A stretch of 16,235 nucleotides of DNA. It comes from Lachnospiraceae bacterium. GTDB lineage: Bacteria > Bacillota > Clostridia > Lachnospirales > Lachnospiraceae. The translations under genes were made by a program, and so were the position numbers. The notes under the pieces are model-generated. The model had not been told where the DNA came from. It made no database searches and saw only the letters and a list, made by a program, of their open reading frames with translations. How positions within the stretch are numbered: the stretch's first letter is position 1; each line of letters opens with the position of its first letter. Location of the stretch: assembly GCA_017380975.1 (NCBI GenBank), contig JAFOCX010000085.1, positions 1 to 16,235 on the forward strand, read 5' to 3'. This document shows, one piece after another, positions 1 to 6,522 of the stretch.

Positions 1-24
1 GGGATCATCCATGATCGGTTATGA
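1..24 (+). CDS. Possible 3' end of an upstream plus-strand gene
   Basis: Frame 1 from the window edge reads seven codons (GIIHDRL) and stops at TGA 22-24, right where a strong hairpin terminator begins. Convergent genes sharing a bidirectional terminator are common, so this may be the tail of a gene whose body lies outside the window. Seven codons are not enough to identify anything, and the reading frame could be chance. Confidence 0.25.
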   Translation, partial: GIIHDRL

Positions 25-72
25 AATAGAAAAGACTGAAAATGAATTATTCATTTTCAGTCTTTTCTATTT
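24..72. terminator. Bidirectional intrinsic terminator with a perfect 23-bp stem
   Basis: Positions 24-46 and 50-72 are exact reverse complements, with a 3-base loop (tta, 47-49). The inner stem (GACTGAAAATGAA paired with its complement) is flanked by an A-rich run on the left and TTTTCTATTT on the right, so it has the hairpin plus U-tract form in both directions. It lies at the 3' end of the LacI-family gene, and its right arm encodes that protein's last codons. Confidence 0.85.
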
Positions 73-1055
73 ACCGGTCCGCAGGATGCTCGTTCAATCA
101 GTTCTGCATGCAGCAGCAGCGTACCCATCGGAACGTGGTTTAACTGGTTGATCAGTGCACTGAATGCGCTTTTTCCGAGGGAAGTTCGTTTCTGGCGGAT
201 GGTGGTCAACGGCGGAGCCGTGTATCTGCAGAGCGGAATATCATCGAAGCCCATGATGCTGATATCCTCCGGAATGCGCAGACCGAGCTCCAGGCAGTGG
301 ATCATAACACTGTGGGCCAGAACATCATGACTGCAAAGGATGGCTGTGCATTCATTCTTTAATAAACGCGGAAGATGGTTCGTGAGGCAGATGTTTACAT
401 GGAAATCTGCGCCCATGACGCTGTCATCTGCGACAAGGCCGCTTGTTGACATAGCCTTGATAAATGCATCGTAACGTTTTCGGTAGACTTGTGAATTGAG
501 GTCACTGCTGAGATAACCGATCTTTTGATGTCCCAGAGACTGAAGGTAATGGACAGCCATCTCAATGCCTTCCTCATTGTCAATGCCGATCGAGGTGACC
601 CTTGGATTTCCGCGAATGTAGTTATCGTAAAGGATGGTCGGAGTCTTACAGTCGGCGATTTCATTGAGCCATGGTTCGGATAAGGAAAGGCCGAGTAAAA
701 ATCCGCCGCAGTAGCCTTCACGGATCATGAAGTCATCGTAGTGCCAGTCGAACTGCATTTGTCTGGTCAGCGGAATGACATCCACTAAGAAACCGGCAGG
801 TTCGGCCGTGATTCGAAAACCGGAAATCACGTCGTAACCAAAGTCTTCCGGTTTTTTGTATTCCATATTAATGACAAACAGGGCAAGTTTCTGTGACGGT
901 GCGTTGCGCGGCGCACGGAAATAGCCAAGTTTGACAGCCGTTTCAAGAACGGACTGTTTTGTTTTCTGACTGACATCTTTTGCACCGTTCAATGCCTTGG
1001 AAACGGTACCTTTAGAAACCCCCAGTTCCCGTGCGATATCATCTAATGTAGCCAT
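57..1055 (-). CDS. LacI-family transcriptional regulator (likely maltodextrin operon regulator)
   Basis: A 332-residue DNA-binding regulator. An N-terminal LacI helix-turn-helix (about residues 3-24, with DIARELGVSKGTVSKALNG) is followed by a periplasmic-binding-protein-like sensor domain (about 56-325), including the family signature region IPEDISIMGFDDIPLCRYTAPPLTTIRQ. I chose the ATG at 1055 over an upstream in-frame ATG at 1115 because AGGGGG lies 8-9 bases ahead of it and the HTH starts at once; the upstream 20 residues are not LacI-like. After LGY (43-45) the usual PNxxARxL hinge is replaced by a shorter RAPRNAPSQK stretch. It stands next to a debranching/MalQ operon, so a MalR-type role is inferred. 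The inducer is unknown; maltose or maltodextrins are the natural guess. Confidence 0.93.
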   Translation of the reverse strand: MATLDDIARELGVSKGTVSKALNGAKDVSQKTKQSVLETAVKLGYFRAPRNAPSQKLALFVINMEYKKPEDFGYDVISGFRITAEPAGFLVDVIPLTRQMQFDWHYDDFMIREGYCGGFLLGLSLSEPWLNEIADCKTPTILYDNYIRGNPRVTSIGIDNEEGIEMAVHYLQSLGHQKIGYLSSDLNSQVYRKRYDAFIKAMSTSGLVADDSVMGADFHVNICLTNHLPRLLKNECTAILCSHDVLAHSVMIHCLELGLRIPEDISIMGFDDIPLCRYTAPPLTTIRQKRTSLGKSAFSALINQLNHVPMGTLLLHAELIERASCGPVNRKD

Positions 1056-1101
1056 AATATTTCCCCCTGATATGTAGCCAATACATTTCCCATGATAGTT
1101 T

Positions 1102-1131
1102 ATTATAGCATACAATGTTTTTATAAGTAAA
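1102..1131 (-). promoter_or_regulatory. Candidate promoter for the LacI-family gene
   Basis: On the minus strand a perfect TATAAT -10 box (1107-1102) has TTTACT (4 of 6 to consensus, 1131-1126) 18 bases upstream. The predicted start is near 1095, about 40 bases ahead of the ATG at 1055. The paired GTTTCG site at 1148-1163 lies just upstream of the -35 box, so autoregulation is possible. Confidence 0.5.
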
Positions 1132-1147
1132 TAGATGTTGGGAAAAA

Positions 1148-1163
1148 GTTTCGATAAGTTTCG
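1148..1163 (+). promoter_or_regulatory. Putative operator A: GTTTCG repeated at 10-bp spacing
   Basis: GTTTCG occurs at 1148-1153 and again at 1158-1163, exactly 10 bp apart (GTTTCGATAAGTTTCG). The same paired motif, in one orientation or the other, recurs in every control region of this window. It lies about 50 bp upstream of the predicted start of the LacI-family gene and about 150 bp upstream of site B. The repressor assignment is inference. Confidence 0.5.
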
Positions 1164-1263
1164 GTTTAAAAGAGGAGAAATTTTTTTTGTATGGAAAAAC
1201 TGCTGAATTTATGGTAAAATTGTTGAGCAATCTGATGAAAAAGCTTGGATTGTTTCACAAGTA

Positions 1264-1292
1264 TTGACGAAAATACAGAATAGCAATATAGT
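1264..1292 (+). promoter_or_regulatory. Sigma-70-like promoter of the GH133-malQ-malQ operon
   Basis: TTGACG (1264-1269), a 17-bp spacer, then TATAGT (1287-1292): five of six matches to consensus in each box at ideal spacing. The predicted start is near 1299. The arrangement is very like the promoters ahead of the GH13_31 gene and malE. The TTG at 1264 opens a reading frame in phase with the enzyme, but it is the -35 box and not a credible start codon. Confidence 0.75.
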
Positions 1293-1301
1293 TGATATCA
1301 A

Positions 1302-1317
1302 CAAAACTTTACGAAAA
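1302..1317 (+). promoter_or_regulatory. Putative operator B: CAAAAC/CGAAAA at 10-bp spacing
   Basis: CAAAAC at 1302-1307 and CGAAAA at 1312-1317 form the same 10-bp-phased repeat as the other sites. It shares the 14-mer AAACTTTACGAAAA exactly with site E (from 10348). It begins about 3 bases after the predicted transcription start, a classic place for a repressor to block initiation. Confidence 0.5.
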
Positions 1318-1383
1318 CTCCCTGTTTCGGAAATGGAAACCGGACAGAGGACTGCCCCGGTGTGGGGAGAAGGAGGAAAAACG

Positions 1384-3330
1384 ATGCGCTTTCTTTATGG
1401 AAAACAGGATATGCGTTCGCTGGCAAGAGCCCAGGAGAATTTGTTTCTGCTGACCAATGGCCTCGGCGGCTATGTGTCTGTCACATCTGCTTTTTCCGTG
1501 CCGCGCTGTGACCAGGGTATTCTTGTTGCAGCGGTGAAAGCTCCGAATGAGCGTATTATGATGGTTCACCGAATGAGTGAGACATTAAAGATCGGTGAAA
1601 AAGAAGTGTTCCTTTCTACTCAGGAATTTGCGGGAAGAACAGCAGCGGAGGACGGTTACCGTCATCTGGCGGCGTTCTCTTTTGAATATGCACCGTCCTG
1701 GACATATCAGGTTTCCGGTGTTCAGGTTACAAGACAGTGCGCGATGCAGTTTGAAAAAAATGCTTCCGCAGTTTTATACTCCATTGAAAACCGTTCTCAG
1801 GAACCGTGTACCTTATCGGTGGAACCGTTCCTGAAATTCCTGCCGAAAGAGCAGGCAATGGAGACAAAGAAGAAGTTTACTTATAAAAACGGAATGATTT
1901 CCGACGGAACATATACATTATATGTGAAGACAGATGCGGAGGCGGAGAAGACAAGACTTCGCAGCCAGACCCTGGTTTATCCGGAAGATGCAAAGGACGG
2001 ACGTCCGGGTAAAGGCATTGCAGTTTCCTGCTGCAAACTTACGAAGACTGTTCAGCCGGGGGAAACACTTCAGATGGAAGTGGTATTCTCCATGGACGAG
2101 GATGCCATGTCCGGCAAGGAGATGCTGGAGTCGCAGATCGTACGTCTGAAAGGACTTCAGGAAGACTGCAAGTTCACAGATCCGGTTGCGAAGCAGCTGG
2201 TGATGGGCGCAGATGCGTATATTGCGAGAAGAGATTCCACAGACGGAAAGACGATCCTTGCAGGATATCCGCTGTTCAGTGACTGGGGAAGAGATACGAT
2301 GATTGCTCTTTCCGGATGTACATTGGCTGCCGGCCGTTATGAGGATGCGAAGAGTATTCTTCGCACATTCCTGGCGTATGAGAAGGATGGTCTGGTACCG
2401 AATCTGTTCCCGGAAGGTGCACAGCAGCCGATGTACAATACGGTTGACGCAGCCCTTCTGCTGATCGATTGCGTATGGCAGTATGTGAGCCGTACCGGAG
2501 ACATGGACTTCGTGAAAGAAGCGTGGCCGGTGATGGAGCGAATTGTTGCCAATTATAAAAAGGGAACCCATCATTCCATTGGAATGGACAAAGACGGTCT
2601 GATCTTTGCAGGAGGCGGTCTTGATCAGGTGACATGGATGGACGTTTGTGTGCAGGGAATCCTTCCGACACCGCGCCATGGAAAACCGGTCGAGATCAAC
2701 GCATACTGGTACAATGCTCTGCGTATTATGGATCAGCTGGCAGTTCAGATGGGGCTGGACGGAGCAGAATACCGCACACTTGCGGAACAGGTAAAAGAGT
2801 CCTTTGTAAAAGCTTTCTATATAGAAGAAAAGGGTTATCTGCGCGATGTGATTTCCGGTACAAAGGCAGACGAGCAGCTGCGCTGCAACCAGATCTGGGC
2901 AGTGTCCATGCCGTTTACGATGCTTTCTCCGGAGCAGGAGCGCAGCGTTGTAGATACGGTTTACCGTCATTTACATACTCCGTGCGGTCTGAGAACCCTC
3001 AGTCCGGAGGATCCGGAGTACCATCCGAATTACGGCGGTGCCCAGTATGACCGTGATATGGCTTACCATCAGGGAACAACCTGGGTATTCCCGATGGGCG
3101 CGTATTATCTGGCGTATCTGAAGGTGAATGGAAATTCCAAAGAGGCGGCAGCGTACGTGAAAGAGCAGCTGAGTGCGATGGAGCCGATGATGCGTGAGGG
3201 CTGTGTGGGACAGCTTCCGGAAATCTATGAGGGCGATTTCCCGACTGAGAGCAAGGGCTGCTTTGCACAGGCATGGAGTGTCGGAGAGATCCTTCGCGTA
3301 TACGAAGCGATCCATGAGATTGAAAAATAA
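1384..3330 (+). CDS. Glycogen debranching enzyme-type amylo-alpha-1,6-glucosidase (GH133)
   Basis: A 648-residue cytoplasmic enzyme (no signal peptide) expected to hydrolyse alpha-1,6 branch points in glycogen or maltodextrins. The N-terminal beta-rich domain (about 1-270, with LLTNGLGGYVSVT) is typical of bacterial/archaeal GDE_N. An (alpha/alpha)6-barrel GDE_C domain follows (about 275-648) with YPLFSDWGRDT near 296, TWMD with Asp420, PVEINAYWYNAL, DRDMAYHQGTTWVFPMGAY and QLPEIYEG with Glu613. Asp420 and Glu613 are the candidate catalytic acid and base by family analogy. I chose ATG 1384 because AGGAGG lies 7-8 bases upstream; a longer reading from TTG 1264 would translate the promoter and operator B. 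It is the first gene of an operon with two malQ genes, and 39 bp separate its stop from the next start. Confidence 0.92.
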   Translation: MRFLYGKQDMRSLARAQENLFLLTNGLGGYVSVTSAFSVPRCDQGILVAAVKAPNERIMMVHRMSETLKIGEKEVFLSTQEFAGRTAAEDGYRHLAAFSFEYAPSWTYQVSGVQVTRQCAMQFEKNASAVLYSIENRSQEPCTLSVEPFLKFLPKEQAMETKKKFTYKNGMISDGTYTLYVKTDAEAEKTRLRSQTLVYPEDAKDGRPGKGIAVSCCKLTKTVQPGETLQMEVVFSMDEDAMSGKEMLESQIVRLKGLQEDCKFTDPVAKQLVMGADAYIARRDSTDGKTILAGYPLFSDWGRDTMIALSGCTLAAGRYEDAKSILRTFLAYEKDGLVPNLFPEGAQQPMYNTVDAALLLIDCVWQYVSRTGDMDFVKEAWPVMERIVANYKKGTHHSIGMDKDGLIFAGGGLDQVTWMDVCVQGILPTPRHGKPVEINAYWYNALRIMDQLAVQMGLDGAEYRTLAEQVKESFVKAFYIEEKGYLRDVISGTKADEQLRCNQIWAVSMPFTMLSPEQERSVVDTVYRHLHTPCGLRTLSPEDPEYHPNYGGAQYDRDMAYHQGTTWVFPMGAYYLAYLKVNGNSKEAAAYVKEQLSAMEPMMREGCVGQLPEIYEGDFPTESKGCFAQAWSVGEILRVYEAIHEIEK

Positions 3331-3369
3331 GACAGATAAGATATAACAACATCGAAGGGAGTAGCAAAT

Positions 3370-4929
3370 ATGAAAAGAGATGCAGGCGTTTTACTTTCTA
3401 TTACAAGCCTTCCGTCCAAGTACGGCATTGGCTGTTTTGACCAGGCGGCATATGATTTCGTAGACTGGTTAGAAAAAGCAGGTCAGAAATACTGGCAGAT
3501 TCTTCCGTTAGGTTCCACAAGCCACAGCGGAGCATACGATTCTCCGTATCAGGCATATTCTGCATTTGCAGGAAGCCCGTACTTCATCAGCCTGGATGCA
3601 CTGGTTGAAGAAGGTGTGCTGACAGCAGAAGAGTGTGCAGAAGCAGAGTTTGGCGACAATGAAGAGAAGATTGATTATGATCTTCTTTACAAGAACCGCC
3701 TTCCGCTTTTACATAAAGCATACGAGCGCAGCAACATTAGCCAGAATAAAGACTTTGTGAAGTTCACACAGGACAACTTCTGGTGGCTGGATGATTATGC
3801 TCTGTTCATGGCAGTAAGAGAGTTTTTTGACGGCAAAGGCTGGACTCAGTGGCCGGAAGATATTCGTATGCACTATGGTTTTGCGCTGGATTATTATCGT
3901 GAGAAACTGTACTTTGAAGTTGAATTCCAGAAATATATGCAGTTCAAGTTCTACGAGCAGTGGAGTGCATTAAAGAAATATGCAAATGACAAACACATCG
4001 AGATCGTAGGCGATATTCCGATCTACGTGTCTCCGGACGGTTCTGATGTATGGGCGAGCCCGGAACTGTTCCAGTTAAATGAAAATAACGAGATGGTAAA
4101 TATTGCAGGCTGTCCGCCGGATAGTTTCTCTGCAGACGGTCAGGTTTGGGGCAATCCGCTCTACAACTGGGATTACCACAAACAGACCAATTACCACTGG
4201 TGGGTAACAAGACTCTGGTACAGCTTCAAATTATACGATGTGGTTCGTATCGATCACTTCAGAGGTTTTGACCAGTACTTCTCTATCCCGGCAAGTTCCG
4301 GAAAAGCACTTGACGGTCATTGGGAAGACGGTCCGGGTATGGATCTGTTCAATACTCTTGCAAGAGAGCTTGGTGAGAGAAAATTCATCGCAGAGGATCT
4401 CGGCCTTATGACAGAGGGCGTTCGCCAGCTTGTGAAAGACAGCGGTTTCCCGAACATGAAGGTTCTTCAGTTCGCATTTGACTCCGCAGATATCGGCGGT
4501 TCCAATGAATATCTGCCGCACAACTATATCAACAACTGTGTTGTTTACACAGGAACACACGACAACGAGACTATTTACGGCTGGTTCGCAGGTCTGGATG
4601 AGAAAGAGCAGGCTCATATCAGAGCATACCTGGATGATCAGACAACTCCGGCAGAGAAGATCCATGAGAAGATGATCCGTCTTGGTATGATGTGTGCAGC
4701 AGATGTCTGCATCGTTCCGATCCAGGACTGGCTTGGTCTGGACAACTCTGCTCGTATGAATACACCGGGTACGGTTGAAAATAACTGGACTTGGAGAATG
4801 AAGAAAGATCTGATCCCGGAGACACTCGGTGATGAGATCCTTGCGCTGACAAAACGTTTTGGCCGTGCAAACTGGGATGCTCTGAATGCGCTTGAGGCAG
4901 CAGAAGAGGAAGATGATGAGAATGAATAG
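3370..4929 (+). CDS. malQ: 4-alpha-glucanotransferase (amylomaltase, GH77), copy 1
   Basis: A 519-residue cytoplasmic disproportionating enzyme that moves alpha-1,4-glucan segments between maltodextrins and releases glucose. GH77 signatures are all present: ITSLPSKYGIG near the start, YWQILPLG, the nucleophile Asp295 in VRIDHFRGF, the acid/base Glu342 in IAEDLG, and Asp398 in GTHDNE. The start is ATG 3370 with AGGGAG about 9 bases ahead. The loop that reads GPTxYGDSPYQ in most amylomaltases is GSTSHSGAYDSPYQ here (48-61), with three extra residues. The C-terminus ends in an acidic tail (EAAEEEDDENE) whose codons contain the ribosome binding site of the next gene. It is the middle gene of the operon and a full-length relative of the next one. 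Confidence 0.96.
   Translation: MKRDAGVLLSITSLPSKYGIGCFDQAAYDFVDWLEKAGQKYWQILPLGSTSHSGAYDSPYQAYSAFAGSPYFISLDALVEEGVLTAEECAEAEFGDNEEKIDYDLLYKNRLPLLHKAYERSNISQNKDFVKFTQDNFWWLDDYALFMAVREFFDGKGWTQWPEDIRMHYGFALDYYREKLYFEVEFQKYMQFKFYEQWSALKKYANDKHIEIVGDIPIYVSPDGSDVWASPELFQLNENNEMVNIAGCPPDSFSADGQVWGNPLYNWDYHKQTNYHWWVTRLWYSFKLYDVVRIDHFRGFDQYFSIPASSGKALDGHWEDGPGMDLFNTLARELGERKFIAEDLGLMTEGVRQLVKDSGFPNMKVLQFAFDSADIGGSNEYLPHNYINNCVVYTGTHDNETIYGWFAGLDEKEQAHIRAYLDDQTTPAEKIHEKMIRLGMMCAADVCIVPIQDWLGLDNSARMNTPGTVENNWTWRMKKDLIPETLGDEILALTKRFGRANWDALNALEAAEEEDDENE
4906..4912 (+). promoter_or_regulatory. Internal ribosome binding site for the second malQ
   Basis: GAGGAAG lies inside the last codons of the first malQ, 9 bases ahead of ATG 4922. 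Two other in-frame ATGs (4913, 4916) are too close to it to be used efficiently. This decides the start of the second malQ and suggests translational coupling. Confidence 0.65.
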
Positions 4930-6451
4930 AACATCTGGTATTTTACTTTCCATTACAAGCTTGCCATCGCCATACGGAATCGGTTGCTTCTCAAAGGAGG
5001 CATATCGCTTTGTTGACTGGCTGAAAGAGGCAGGACAGTGCTATTGGCAGATCCTTCCGCTGGGACCGACCAGCTACGGAGATTCTCCGTACCAGTCCTT
5101 CTCCACATTCGCAGGCAATCCGTATTTTATCAATCTGGAAGAATTGGTAAAAGAGGGAGTTCTCACGAAGGAAGAGTGTGACAGCGCGGATTTCGGAGCA
5201 GATGTCAATGACATTGATTACGAGAAACTTTATAAGAATCGTTATCCGCTTTTAAGAAAAGCGTATGAGCGCAGCAATATCAGCCTGAATCCGGACTATC
5301 AGAAGTTTCTGGAGGCAAATAACTGGTGGCTGTCCGATTATGCCCTGTTCATGGCTCTGAAGGATCGTTTTGAAGGAAAACCGTGGACCGAGTGGCCGGA
5401 AGATATTCGTTTCCGCTATGGATATTCCATGGATTATTATCGCGAGGAACTCTATTTTGATATCGAGTTCCAGCAGTATTTACAGTTTAAATTTACTCAG
5501 CAGTGGGGTGCATTAAAAGCTTATGCGAACAGCAATGGTGTACAGATCATCGGAGATATTCCGATCTACGTTGCCATGGACAGTGCCGACGCATGGGCGA
5601 ATCCGGAACTGTTCCAGCTGGATGAGAACAATGTTCCGCTGGCGATCGCAGGCTGTCCGCCGGACGGATTCTCTGCCATCGGACAGCTCTGGGGCAATCC
5701 GCTTTACCGCTGGGATTATCACAGAAACACAGGATATGCATGGTGGATGTCCAGACTCTGGTATTGCTTCAATATGTACGATGTGGTGCGAATCGACCAT
5801 TTCCGCGGCTTTGATGAGTATTTCTCCATTCCGTACGGTGCAGAGACTGCGAAGGGCGGTCACTGGGAACAAGGACCGGGTATGTCCCTGTTCAACCGTA
5901 TGAAGGAAGTTCTGGGAGATCGTGCTGTGATCGCAGAGGATCTGGGCTACATGACTGATACAGTAAAACAGCTGGTGGCAGACAGCGGCTTCCCGGGCAT
6001 GAAGGTTCTGGAGTTTGCATTTGATTCCAGAGATACCGGAAATGCCAGCGATTATCTCCCGCACAACTATGATAAGAACTGCGTGGCATACACAGGAACT
6101 CATGACAATGAAACACTGACCGGATGGTTCAAAAATATTTCAGATGAAGAAAGAACTATGGCGAGGGATTATTTAAATGATTACCATTCTTTAGATGAGG
6201 AAATTTACTGGAACATCATCAACCTTGTTATGCGAAGCCATGCGGATCTGTGTATCATTCCGATGCAGGATTATCTTGGATACGATAACTCTGCGAGAAT
6301 GAATCAGCCGTCGACCGTTGGAATCAACTGGAGATGGAGGATCACAGAAGAGGAAATGCCGGAGAAACTGCAGAAGGATATCCGTACACTGACCAGAAGA
6401 TTCGGACGTCTTTCTCATCAGTGGCAGAAAGAATTAGACGAAACAAAATAA
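4922..6451 (+). CDS. malQ: 4-alpha-glucanotransferase (amylomaltase, GH77), copy 2
   Basis: A 509-residue second amylomaltase, similar to the first copy along its whole length. It has ITSLPSPYGIG, the unmodified GPTSYGDSPYQ loop (residues 48-58, with Tyr52), nucleophile Asp292 in VRIDHFRGF, acid/base Glu339 in IAEDLGY, and Asp395 in GTHDNE. Start ATG 4922 aligns the N-terminus (MNRTSGILLSITSLP) with copy 1 (MKRDAGVLLSITSLP) and has a Shine-Dalgarno at 9 bases. It overlaps the stop of copy 1 by 8 bases, so the two are probably co-translated. It closes the operon, and a terminator follows within 6 bases. The tandem pair looks like an old duplication with divergence rather than a fresh copy. Confidence 0.96.
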   Translation: MNRTSGILLSITSLPSPYGIGCFSKEAYRFVDWLKEAGQCYWQILPLGPTSYGDSPYQSFSTFAGNPYFINLEELVKEGVLTKEECDSADFGADVNDIDYEKLYKNRYPLLRKAYERSNISLNPDYQKFLEANNWWLSDYALFMALKDRFEGKPWTEWPEDIRFRYGYSMDYYREELYFDIEFQQYLQFKFTQQWGALKAYANSNGVQIIGDIPIYVAMDSADAWANPELFQLDENNVPLAIAGCPPDGFSAIGQLWGNPLYRWDYHRNTGYAWWMSRLWYCFNMYDVVRIDHFRGFDEYFSIPYGAETAKGGHWEQGPGMSLFNRMKEVLGDRAVIAEDLGYMTDTVKQLVADSGFPGMKVLEFAFDSRDTGNASDYLPHNYDKNCVAYTGTHDNETLTGWFKNISDEERTMARDYLNDYHSLDEEIYWNIINLVMRSHADLCIIPMQDYLGYDNSARMNQPSTVGINWRWRITEEEMPEKLQKDIRTLTRRFGRLSHQWQKELDETK

Positions 6452-6456
6452 GAATA

Positions 6457-6505
6457 AAAAAGTGCTGTGAGATGACGGATCATCATTTCACAGCACTTTT
6501 TATTG
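6457..6505. terminator. Bidirectional terminator between malQ copy 2 and pullulanase
   Basis: Arms 6457-6475 and 6483-6501 (core GTGCTGTGAGATGA with its complement, one mismatch, 7-base loop) are flanked by six A residues on the left and TTTTTATT on the right. Read from either strand this is a GC-containing hairpin followed by a U-tract. It sits between two convergent genes and probably serves both. Confidence 0.9.
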
Positions 6506-6522
6506 AAAAAGAGGAGACAAGA

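Larger units (their letters stand above)
1056..1383. other. Divergent control region between lacI-type gene and GH133 operon (328 bp)
   Basis: This gene-less stretch holds the leftward promoter of the regulator, a TTGACG/TATAGT promoter for the rightward operon, and two repeat sites (1148-1163 and 1302-1317). A second, weaker rightward promoter may exist: an extended -10, TGGTAAAAT at 1212-1220, with TGGAAA at 1192-1197. An 8-codon ORF at 1191-1217 is not convincing. I saw no RNA gene or strong terminator here. Confidence 0.6.

Noticed and set aside
1056..1115. In-frame ATG at 1115 extending the LacI-family protein by 20 residues
   Set aside because: The added residues are not LacI-like, they overlap the predicted promoter and start site, and ATG 1055 has AGGGGG at the right distance and starts directly before the HTH.
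1191..1217. Eight-codon ORF (MEKLLNLW) ahead of the GH133 operon
   Set aside because: The nearest AGGAG is about 13 bases away and the ORF lies upstream of the main predicted start site; too short to support.
1918..2970. 350-codon minus-strand frame inside the GH133 gene
   Set aside because: Cys/His/Arg-rich composition typical of an antisense shadow; the plus strand encodes a complete debranching enzyme.
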